Origin: Elusimicrobiota bacterium
GTDB taxonomy: Bacteria > Elusimicrobiota > Elusimicrobia > UBA1565 > UBA9628
Length of the DNA: 61,054 nt
Direction of reading: 5' to 3'
Assembly (NCBI GenBank): GCA_016218575.1
Contig: JACRDN010000001.1
Span: forward strand, 1 to 61,054
Shown: positions 17,176 to 24,278 of the stretch, one piece after another
How positions within the stretch are numbered: position 1 is the stretch's first letter
Layout of the letters: every line of letters starts with the position of its first letter
The notes under the pieces: model-generated
What the model saw: the letters and a program-made list of their open reading frames with translations, nothing else
Database searches by the model: none
What the model was told of the DNA's origin: nothing
Program-made: the position numbers and the translations under genes

Positions 17176-17972
17176 TATCTTGCGCCGCTCCTTTTGGTGC
17201 CAGGCACGCTTCGCGAGCCAGGCACCGCCCCGCCATATTTCTCCACTCCGCTCGGAGTCAGCGCCACCACCATGAGGCTGACCCCGCCCAAGGTCTTGCT
17301 CACGAGCCAAGGGCTTATCTTAGCCAACAAAGTCCGCAGGGGAAGAGCCAGGCGGGAGCGCCAGCGGCCGCGCCGCGCCGAGGGAGCCAGGAAATTGAGG
17401 GTATACTCGTAGTCCACCACGCGCAGGCCGGACAAGGTCAGGAGGTTGAGGGCCCAGGCCGCGTCCATGAAGAGGAGATGCCCGGGATTCTCCAGCTTTA
17501 CCCTGAAGAGATCCCGGATCCCGACGTTGGCCGAGGCGTCGAGGGGTATATGGAACCCCAGGATGTCGCATCGCCCCGACATCCTGCCGATAAATCCCAA
17601 GGGATCAGAGACATGCTCGAACACGTCGAAAAGCGTGGCCAAGTCCACGCGCTCCCGGGACTGATCGAGCCCGCCATGGACCAGCTCCACCCCCTCCACA
17701 TGCATCTCCCGGACATGGGGAGAGACGTCGTAGCCCTTGACGGATTTGAGGACTATCCCCTGACCCGCGAGAAGCCTCGCCACGTTCCGGGCCGCCGCTC
17801 CCGAGCCGCAGCCCACGTCCGCGTAGGAGTCCACGCGCAGGCCCCTGCGAGCCGCGACCCTTTTAAAGAGTTCGGCGAAGTTCCTCGCCTTGAACTCGGC
17901 GTCCTCCTCGTGGCGGCGCCTGTCTTCGAAGTAGCGGCCCGAGGAATATTCGGAATCTATCAATGGATCCAT
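17175..17972 (-). CDS. Class I SAM-dependent methyltransferase
   Basis: 265 aa from the ATG at 17972. Motif I is DVGCGSGAAA, with FDVFEHVSDP further on, typical of small-molecule or sugar methyltransferases. Located in a glycosyltransferase operon, so a sugar or lipid-carrier-linked substrate is likely. The start overlaps the upstream GT2 stop by 13 bases. The last ~12 residues (VPGSRSVPGTKR) are encoded by a palindromic element at 17196-17226, suggesting the original C-terminus was shorter. Confidence 0.85.
   Translation of the reverse strand: MDPLIDSEYSSGRYFEDRRRHEEDAEFKARNFAELFKRVAARRGLRVDSYADVGCGSGAAARNVARLLAGQGIVLKSVKGYDVSPHVREMHVEGVELVHGGLDQSRERVDLATLFDVFEHVSDPLGFIGRMSGRCDILGFHIPLDASANVGIRDLFRVKLENPGHLLFMDAAWALNLLTLSGLRVVDYEYTLNFLAPSARRGRWRSRLALPLRTLLAKISPWLVSKTLGGVSLMVVALTPSGVEKYGGAVPGSRSVPGTKRSGAR
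17196..17226. repeat. GGTGCC...GGCACC palindromic element in the methyltransferase 3' end
   Basis: GGTGCC (17196-17201) pairs with GGCACC (17221-17226). The interior continues as a hairpin, GGC/GCC and CGC/GCG around TTC, interrupted only by A-A mismatches. The arm GTGCCAGGCAC has the form GTGnCAGnnAC, also seen in the elements at 35747 and 47234. It is read through as the C-terminal tail of the methyltransferase. Confidence 0.6.
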
Positions 17973-18985
17973 TTGAGCATATCCCCCGCCATCCGGCCCC
18001 ATTGCCCCTCCAGAAAATTGCCGAGCAAATAAGGCCGGCTCAGGGCCAGCCTCTTCAAGGCCTTGGGCATGCCGGTGGAGCGATTCCAGGGCCCGCGCTC
18101 ACCGCGAAGGCCCGCCCAAAGCCCATCGAGAGAGGCCTCCGCCTGGGCCGTCTGCCCGAAGCCCCGCAGGGTCCCGGCGTGCCTGATGTAGCGCCCGCAG
18201 TAGCGCAAAGAATACCCGAGTTTGCGCCGCAGGGGCAGGTAGCGCATCCAGAATGCGTAGCGGTTGCGCGTCACGTAATAGGAGTAATAAGGCGGCCGTT
18301 TTCGCGGCCACTCCTTGGAATTGCCCCGGTGCCAGACCTTGGCCCGCGGCTCCACCAGGCCGCGTAAGCCCGCCCTCCACACTTTCACGGAATAATCGTT
18401 GTCCTCGAAATAGCAGAAAAATCCCTCATCGAGGGCCCCGGCCTTCTCGACGGCGCGGCGGCTCAGGAGCGGCGCGGTTCCCGTGATGAAGGGGCAGCGC
18501 CCGGGATCGGCCTCCCAGGCCGCCCTTTGCGCGGCGTCGCGGGGCACCTCGAGCTTCTGCGCCTCGAAATTGATCCAGGCCCCGGAAAACAAGAGGTGCT
18601 CCCTCTCCTCGTGACGATAGATGGCCGGGGCGACCATGCCGGGCCTGGCGACGCGGCTGGCGGCCTCGACCAGAAGCGCCAGGCACTCGGGATGGGCCAC
18701 GGCGTCGTTGTTGAGCAGCCACACGTACTCCGCCCCCGCCTCGAACGCTCGCCGGATGCCGACGTTGTTTCCCCCCGCGTACCCCAGGTTGGCCCCGTTC
18801 TCGATGAATTCCGCGCCGGGAAAGTCCCTCCTCAGCGCGGGCAGGGACCCGTCCTCAGAGCCGTTGTCGACGATCAAGACCTTGAAATTGGGGTACTCCA
18901 GCTCGCATACCGCGGACAGGCACTCGCGAATTTCCGCGAGCCGGTTCCAGTTGAGGACGACCACGCACACCTTGGGAGAAGTCAC
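17960..18985 (-). CDS. GT2 family glycosyltransferase (rhamnosyltransferase-like)
   Basis: 341 aa. Starts with the classic GT2 strand VVLNWN, then VDNGSEDGS, NLGYAGGNN and the metal-binding LNNDAV; ITGTAPLLSR and FCYFEDNDYS are the acceptor-side motifs. Cytoplasmic inverting transferase using a nucleotide sugar, of the dTDP-rhamnosyltransferase-like subgroup; donor unproven. GTG start at 18985 overlaps the stop of the preceding gene (GTGA). The C-terminus overlaps the methyltransferase start by 13 bases. Confidence 0.88.
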   Translation of the reverse strand: MTSPKVCVVVLNWNRLAEIRECLSAVCELEYPNFKVLIVDNGSEDGSLPALRRDFPGAEFIENGANLGYAGGNNVGIRRAFEAGAEYVWLLNNDAVAHPECLALLVEAASRVARPGMVAPAIYRHEEREHLLFSGAWINFEAQKLEVPRDAAQRAAWEADPGRCPFITGTAPLLSRRAVEKAGALDEGFFCYFEDNDYSVKVWRAGLRGLVEPRAKVWHRGNSKEWPRKRPPYYSYYVTRNRYAFWMRYLPLRRKLGYSLRYCGRYIRHAGTLRGFGQTAQAEASLDGLWAGLRGERGPWNRSTGMPKALKRLALSRPYLLGNFLEGQWGRMAGDMLKWIH

Positions 18986-20040
18986 CGCGTGGGAGCCGCG
19001 GCCAGGCGCCCCGGCTCGGGCCTCCTGCCGAGGAGCAGGAAGTCCAGGCTCCCCTTGAGGAAGCCCAAACCGTACGCCCAATGGAGCAGGGCAAAGACGG
19101 CCATGAGGTCGAGAAAGCATACCACGCCCTGGCCCTTGGAAGCCCAGAGCGCGCAGGACAGGACCAGGAAGCCGTAAAGCGAGAGAAGAAGCCCGAGCAG
19201 AGCCCGCGCCGCCGGGAAATAAACCCCCAGCCCGGCCAAGAGGACGAGGCTCGCCAGGAAAAGGCCCGGCACGACTTGCCGCAAGGTCATGACGCGGCCG
19301 AGCTTGCGCGCGACCAAAGGCTTATAATAGCCATATTGATAATACATGCGCCAAAGCTTAAGGAACCCGTCCCGAGCGTAGTAATCGCATGAAAAATCCG
19401 GAATCAGCAGAATCCGGCCGCCGCTCTTGACGAGCCTCTGGTTGAACTCGTCGTCCTGATTCCGGACCAGCTCCTCATCGAACAACCCCAGGCGGTCGAA
19501 TACTTTTTTAGGATAACAGCCGAAGGGAACCGTGTCAACCCAGCGCGGCTTGGAAATCCCGATGCGGTAATGCGCGTTTCCGACGGCGAAGGGATGGGCC
19601 AGACCCAGGGCGATGGCCCGGGCCTTGGGCGAGTCGTTGGCGGGGCGGATGACCCAAGGACATCCCACGTTGTCGGCCCCGCTCTTTACAAGCCAGTCCA
19701 CCAGGCCTGCCATGTAGCATGGGGGATAAACCGAGTGCGCGTCCATGCGCATGATGACATCCCCGCGCGCGGCCTTGATGCCGACGTTCATGGCCGCCGG
19801 AGCCGTCCCGGCGGGATTGTCGAGCAGGCGGAGGCGCGGGTGGCACCGCGCGTATTCTTCGACCATCTCGCGCGTGCCGTCCCGGCTGAGCCCGTCCACC
19901 ACCAAGATCTCCATGCGATCCGCGGGATAATCGTTGGCAAGGACCGAGTCGAGGCAGGCCTCGATGTAGGCGGCCTCGTCGCGGCAGGGAATCACGACGG
20001 AGAGGAAGGGCCGGGAACCGTGGTTTTGGGATTGGCTCAT
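18982..20040 (-). CDS. GT2 family glycosyltransferase, ExoA-like, membrane associated
   Basis: About 352 aa. GT2 domain: SVVIPCRDE, VVDGLSRDGT, then MRMDAHS as the DxD-like site and NQDDEFNQR. Two or three C-terminal hydrophobic helices anchor it. Resembles ExoA-type transferases of succinoglycan synthesis. Head of the minus operon running to 12353. The start is ATG 20040 or GTG 20055; neither has a Shine-Dalgarno sequence, and a promoter-like TTGAAT-17-TATAAG lies just upstream. Linkage made is unknown. Confidence 0.88.
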   Translation of the reverse strand: MSQSQNHGSRPFLSVVIPCRDEAAYIEACLDSVLANDYPADRMEILVVDGLSRDGTREMVEEYARCHPRLRLLDNPAGTAPAAMNVGIKAARGDVIMRMDAHSVYPPCYMAGLVDWLVKSGADNVGCPWVIRPANDSPKARAIALGLAHPFAVGNAHYRIGISKPRWVDTVPFGCYPKKVFDRLGLFDEELVRNQDDEFNQRLVKSGGRILLIPDFSCDYYARDGFLKLWRMYYQYGYYKPLVARKLGRVMTLRQVVPGLFLASLVLLAGLGVYFPAARALLGLLLSLYGFLVLSCALWASKGQGVVCFLDLMAVFALLHWAYGLGFLKGSLDFLLLGRRPEPGRLAAAPTR

Positions 20041-20049
20041 CTGCGAGTA

Positions 20050-20077
20050 TTGCACGCTCCGCGTGCTAACTTATAAA
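20050..20077 (+). promoter_or_regulatory. Putative promoter for the aminotransferase operon
   Basis: TTGCAC (20050-20055), 16-base spacer, TATAAA (20072-20077). The start codon TTG is at 20107 with AAGGGGA about 4 bases before it, so unlike other operon heads here this one would have a leader with a ribosome binding site. It shares its AT core with a minus-strand promoter. Confidence 0.4.
20052..20066. repeat. Small perfect hairpin in the divergent promoter region
   Basis: GCACGC-TCC-GCGTGC, 6-bp arms with a 3-base loop. It lies between the minus-strand start codon options and the -10 region, so it could be an operator or a leader hairpin for the ExoA-like gene. Confidence 0.4.
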
Positions 20078-20098
20078 CTATATTCTGGCAATATTCAA
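20070..20098 (-). promoter_or_regulatory. Putative promoter for the ExoA-like operon
   Basis: Minus strand: TTGAAT (20093-20098), 17-base spacer, TATAAG (20070-20075). The -10 box overlaps the plus-strand TATAAA box on the other strand, so the two divergent promoters would compete for the same DNA. Confidence 0.45.
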
Positions 20099-20106
20099 GG
20101 GGACCC

Positions 20107-21267
20107 TTGAGAAAGACTTTTCTTCCGTTCCACGTTCCACATGTCGCCGATGAAGAGGTCAGAGCCGTGGCTCGGGTGCTCAAATCGGGTTGGATGACCA
20201 CGGGCCCCGAGGTGCGCCGCTTCGAGAGAGAATTCGCCCGCTACATCGGCGCCAAGCACGCCGTGGCGGTCAATTCAGGAACCGCCGCCCTGCATTTGGC
20301 CCTGCTGTCCTTGGGGCTCAAGGAGGGAGACGAGGTCATCGTCCCCACCATGACCTTCACGGCCACGGCCGAGGTCGCCCTCTACTTCAAGGCCAAGCCC
20401 GTGCTCGTTGACTGCAGGACGGACACCTTGAACATGGACCCGGAGCTCATCGAACGCGCCGTCACCCGCAGGACGAGAGCGGTCATCCCAGTCCATTTCG
20501 GGGGCCACCCCTGCGACATGGACCCCATCTTGGCCGTCGCCGAAAGGCGGGGCTTGGCCGTCATAGAGGACGCCGCCCACGCCCCTCCCTCCCGCTACGG
20601 CCGCAAGATGGTCGGGACCTTGGGCGACATGGGGTGCTTCTCATTCCACGCCGTCAAACCGGTGACCACCGGGGAAGGCGGGATGCTCGTCACCAATGAT
20701 CCCGCGCGCGCGGCTAAGGCCCGCCTCCTGAGCCTGCACGGCATCAGCAAGGACGCCTGGAAGCGCTACAACGCGGCCGGCTCCTGGCGCTACGAGGTGA
20801 TCACGGCGGGCTACAAATACAACATGACCGACATCGCGGCCGCGATCGGACTCTGCCAGCTCGCCAAATGCGAGGCTTCCTGGCGGATCCGCGAGAGCCA
20901 CGCCGAGCGCTACACCCGGGCCTTCCGGGAGCTGCCCGAGATCGAGGCCCCCACCGTCCTGCCGGCAATCCAACACGCTTGGCATCTCTACGTCATACGC
21001 CTCAATCTCGAGAGACTTTCCATCTCCCGTGACGCCTTCATCGAGAGGCTGCGCGAGCTCAACATCGGGACCAGCGTCCATTTCATCCCCCTGCATCTGC
21101 AGCCCTACTACCGGAAATCCTTCCGGCTCCGCCCGGAGGATTTCCCGCGGGCCACGGCCGCCTCCAACAGAAACATATCCCTTCCCATTTATCCGGGCCT
21201 CAGGAAATCCGACGTCGAGTACGTGATCGACTCCGTAAGCCGGATCGTCAAGCAGAACCGGCGGTGA
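20107..21267 (+). CDS. DegT/DnrJ/EryC1 family sugar aminotransferase
   Basis: 386 aa PLP enzyme that aminates keto-sugar nucleotides. Shows the family layout: GWMTTGPEV, NSGTAALHLAL, EDAAHA and the PLP lysine in SFHAVKP (Lys184). Begins with TTG at 20107 preceded by AAGGGGA; no in-frame ATG fits better. Followed by the PglC-like gene with a GTGA overlap. Together with the 4,6-dehydratase at 5945-7813 it could make a UDP-4-amino-4,6-dideoxy sugar (PglE-like role); the exact sugar is not determinable. Confidence 0.93.
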   Translation: MRKTFLPFHVPHVADEEVRAVARVLKSGWMTTGPEVRRFEREFARYIGAKHAVAVNSGTAALHLALLSLGLKEGDEVIVPTMTFTATAEVALYFKAKPVLVDCRTDTLNMDPELIERAVTRRTRAVIPVHFGGHPCDMDPILAVAERRGLAVIEDAAHAPPSRYGRKMVGTLGDMGCFSFHAVKPVTTGEGGMLVTNDPARAAKARLLSLHGISKDAWKRYNAAGSWRYEVITAGYKYNMTDIAAAIGLCQLAKCEASWRIRESHAERYTRAFRELPEIEAPTVLPAIQHAWHLYVIRLNLERLSISRDAFIERLRELNIGTSVHFIPLHLQPYYRKSFRLRPEDFPRATAASNRNISLPIYPGLRKSDVEYVIDSVSRIVKQNRR

Positions 21268-21848
21268 TCAAGAGAGCCTTCGATCTGGCCGCCGCCCTGG
21301 TCGGCCTCGCCCTCCTTCTCCCCGTTTTCGCCCTGGTCGCGGTGCTCGTCAAGCTCGACTCCAAAGGGCCGGTGTTATTCCGCCAGGAGCGCATGGGGAA
21401 GGGCTTCAAACCCTTCATCATCTACAAGTTCAGGACCATGGCCGCGAACGCCGGAGCCTCCCTCACCTCCGGCCATGACCCCAGGATCACACGCCTGGGA
21501 GCGGCCCTGCGCCGGACCAAAATTGATGAGCTCCCCCAGCTCGTCAACGTGGTCTTGGGGCAGATGAGTCTCGTCGGCCCCCGCCCGGAGGTGCGCAAAT
21601 ACGCGGAGCTCTTCCGAAAGGACTACGAGGAGATACTCAAGGTCAAGCCCGGCGTCACCGACCTGGCCTCCTTCCAGTACCGCGACGAGGCCAAGGTTCT
21701 GGGGGGCCTCGACCCGGAGAAGATCTATCTGAGCCGGGTGCTCCCGGACAAGATACGCCTGGCCAAGGAATACATCCAGCGTTCCTCCTTCCTCTTCGAC
21801 TTCACGCTTTTGGTGAGGACGGTGCTGTCCTTGCTCCTGCGCCGGTAG
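21264..21848 (+). CDS. Initiating phosphosugar transferase (PglC-like, bacterial sugar transferase family)
   Basis: 194 aa, the minimal monotopic phosphoglycosyl transferase core. One re-entrant hydrophobic segment (about 5-30), KFRTM (55-59), DELPQ (88-92, the Asp-Glu catalytic dyad) and GPRPE (105-109). Loads the first phosphosugar of the repeat on undecaprenyl phosphate at the inner membrane. Size fits PglC rather than the longer WbaP/WcaJ. GTG start inside the aminotransferase stop. Its 3' end overlaps the convergent ligase gene by 47 bases. Confidence 0.93.
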   Translation: MIKRAFDLAAALVGLALLLPVFALVAVLVKLDSKGPVLFRQERMGKGFKPFIIYKFRTMAANAGASLTSGHDPRITRLGAALRRTKIDELPQLVNVVLGQMSLVGPRPEVRKYAELFRKDYEEILKVKPGVTDLASFQYRDEAKVLGGLDPEKIYLSRVLPDKIRLAKEYIQRSSFLFDFTLLVRTVLSLLLRR

Positions 21849-23169
21849 GCGCCGGCGCGGGGCTCTCGTCCCAGCGCAGCAAGGCCAAGCCCGCCGTCAA
21901 GGAGATCGCCGCGATCCTCGTGGCCGCGTGGCCCATCTCGACGATCGCCCAGCCGGCCATCATCGAGGAGAAAACCCGTGCCGGCAGGTTCGGGGCCCTG
22001 AGATAGCCCCGCATGAGCATCGCCAATAGACAGACCAGGGCCAAAACCCCGCCTAGGCCGTGCTCGGCCAGAAGCCGGGTGAACTCCGTGTGGGCCGGCA
22101 GCTCCTCCATGTAGCCGGGGTGGCGGGTCGAGGCCAGGCCGGGCCCCACCCCCAGCACCGGATTCTCCAAGAAAGTCCGTATCTCCGCCTCGGCCATTTC
22201 ATAACGCCCGGTGATGGCGGTAGCGCTCAAGCGCTCCGAGAGCATGCCCTCCGTGAAGGCGTCAAGGCGCGGGATCAGGAACTTGGTCATGGCCAGGTAC
22301 CCGATCCCCAGCAGGGCCAGGAACATCATGCGCTTGCGGCGCTGGGGAATGACGTGGAGGCTGGCCAGGACCACGCAGATCCCGGCGTTGTAGATACCCC
22401 CTCTCGAAAACGTGAGCAAGGTCTGCCCGGCCAGCCACAGGGCCAGGCCCAGGGCCACCGCGCGCGTGATTTTACTTCTCTCCTGCCAGGCGATGAAGAG
22501 GCAGAACACCAGCCCCAGACTCAGCACCGCCGAGACTTGGTTGGGGCCGAAGCCGCCGCTCGCCGTGAAGCTCGACTTGCCGGTGAAGACGAACTCCTCG
22601 GCCGTCATCATCCTATAGGTCCCGATGGCGGCCGTTCCCACGACGGGCCCCAGGAATATCCAGAGGAGCTTGTGCAAATCGTCCCATTGCATGCGCACTT
22701 GGGAGAAAAATACGGCGCAGACGGCCAAGGCCACCGGCCCCGAGATGTTGAAGCTGATCATGTTCCGGGTCTCGCGGGACAGGCCCATATCGGAAACCGT
22801 AACCATGATCGAGGGCAGGAGGAGCGCGAGGTACAGGATGGGCAAGAACATGTCTTTCGGCTTCTTTATGTGGCGCAGGAAAGCGATGCCCAAGAGAGCC
22901 GCCGTCGCGTACTTGCCCGATTCCCAAAAAATGACACTGCTCGCCCGGGTGGTCCGCCACAGCACTTCGCAACCCACCACGTAGGCTGCGGAATAGATAG
23001 GCCACTGCAGGCCCCGGCCGAAAAGGGCCGCCCCGAACGCCACGGCCATCGTGGCCGAGGCGTGGACCACCGCGATGCCGGAATTCTGGCGCATGAGGAC
23101 GGCCAACGGAACATGGGCGGCCACGAAGGAGAGGAGCTTCCAGGGAACGGGAGGTTTCGCCTTGTTCAT
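21802..23169 (-). CDS. Second O-antigen ligase/polymerase family membrane protein
   Basis: 455 aa with about 11 hydrophobic helices and the Wzy_C-type loop (FLENPVLGVGPG and HTEFTRLLAEHG). Start ATG 23169 overlaps the preceding GT4 stop as ATGA. Last gene of the minus operon led by the deacetylase. With the ligase/polymerase at 7832 this gives the locus two such proteins, so one may polymerise and the other ligate, or they may serve two glycans. Confidence 0.85.
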   Translation of the reverse strand: MNKAKPPVPWKLLSFVAAHVPLAVLMRQNSGIAVVHASATMAVAFGAALFGRGLQWPIYSAAYVVGCEVLWRTTRASSVIFWESGKYATAALLGIAFLRHIKKPKDMFLPILYLALLLPSIMVTVSDMGLSRETRNMISFNISGPVALAVCAVFFSQVRMQWDDLHKLLWIFLGPVVGTAAIGTYRMMTAEEFVFTGKSSFTASGGFGPNQVSAVLSLGLVFCLFIAWQERSKITRAVALGLALWLAGQTLLTFSRGGIYNAGICVVLASLHVIPQRRKRMMFLALLGIGYLAMTKFLIPRLDAFTEGMLSERLSATAITGRYEMAEAEIRTFLENPVLGVGPGLASTRHPGYMEELPAHTEFTRLLAEHGLGGVLALVCLLAMLMRGYLRAPNLPARVFSSMMAGWAIVEMGHAATRIAAISLTAGLALLRWDESPAPAPTGAGARTAPSSPKA

Positions 23170-24278
23170 CGCAAGTCCAAGAGCTCCTCGTAGACGCGCT
23201 CGACTCGGCTCATCACGGCCTCGGCGCTGTAATGGCTCCGGACCCGCTCCCGAAGGCGGCAGGACAGGGTCTTTCGGGTTTCTTCCGACTCCAGCAGGGC
23301 TAAAAGAGCCCGCCCCAGCTTCTCGGGAGACTGGGGCGGCACCAGAATCCCGGCCTTCCCGCCCTCGAGAACCTCGGGACAATCCCCCACCGCGGTGCAG
23401 GCTACGGCCAAGCCCGCCGAGCCGTACTCGAGCAGAGCCAAGGGCAGCCCCTCGGCAGTCGAGCTTAGCACCCCGATGTCGCAGCGCCTAAGGATGGGAA
23501 AGACGTCCCGCCGGGGGCCCAGCACGGAAACGCTCCCCTCAAGTCCGAGCTCGCGCACCTTGGCGAGCACCCGGGCGTGATACGCCGGCTCCACCACGGA
23601 ACCCACCAAGGCCAGGCGAGCCCGGGGCCGCTTCTCAAGCACGGCGGGCAGGGCCTCTATGAGGCAAAGGAGATCCTTCTCGGGCCTGAAATTGGCCACG
23701 CAAACGATTCTCTGGCCCTCCTCTCCCGGTAGGGCTTGCCCGGGAGGATCCACGGAAGGGACCGCGGCCGGTTCGCATAGAAAATTGGGAATATGCCAAA
23801 TCCTCTCGGGGGGCAGGCCCAGAGGCCCCCGCGCCCAATCCGCCAGGTCCCGGCTCACGGCGATGACCCCCGAAACCCGGGAGGCGGCCAGGCGGTAGAG
23901 CCAGGGCGAGCGGCCCGCGCGCCGGGCCGGACCGAAATGATCATGCCAGAGGAGGACGGTCCGTGGCGCCAGACGGCAGGCCGAGGCCGCGATGAAGAGG
24001 GATGAACCGTGCGCGTGAAGGAGGCGTATCTCGTTGCTTCCAATGAAAGAAGCCAGTCGCCTCACGGCGCGGAGATCCCCCCGCCAGCGCCGATTCAAGG
24101 CCAGGCGTCCCACATCGGGAGAAACCAGTTCGGCCAATGGGCCCTCCCGGCGCGTGGTGCAAAGATAGGGGCGGTAGCGCTCGCGCGGCAGGCGATTGAC
24201 GAGGTTGACGCTCATCCTCTCGAGCCCACCCGCCTCGAGGGTGTCCGTGACGTGCATCACTCCGATGGGAAGCCTCAT
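23166..24278 (-). CDS. GT4 family glycosyltransferase
   Basis: 370 aa GT-B fold. The N-terminal half has the EAGGLERM acceptor loop and LLHAHGS; the C-terminal half has VANFRPEKD and the donor-binding STAEGLPLALLEYGSAGLAV with the E-x7-E pattern. Retaining transferase using a nucleotide sugar in the cytoplasm. ATG at 24278 overlaps the previous stop (ATGA). Confidence 0.9.
   Translation of the reverse strand: MRLPIGVMHVTDTLEAGGLERMSVNLVNRLPRERYRPYLCTTRREGPLAELVSPDVGRLALNRRWRGDLRAVRRLASFIGSNEIRLLHAHGSSLFIAASACRLAPRTVLLWHDHFGPARRAGRSPWLYRLAASRVSGVIAVSRDLADWARGPLGLPPERIWHIPNFLCEPAAVPSVDPPGQALPGEEGQRIVCVANFRPEKDLLCLIEALPAVLEKRPRARLALVGSVVEPAYHARVLAKVRELGLEGSVSVLGPRRDVFPILRRCDIGVLSSTAEGLPLALLEYGSAGLAVACTAVGDCPEVLEGGKAGILVPPQSPEKLGRALLALLESEETRKTLSCRLRERVRSHYSAEAVMSRVERVYEELLDLR

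Noticed and set aside
17176-17310. Upstream extension of the first AsnB
   Set aside because: AsnB enzymes need Cys directly after the initiator Met; the MCG start at 17175 satisfies this. The extension is a shadow of the methyltransferase.
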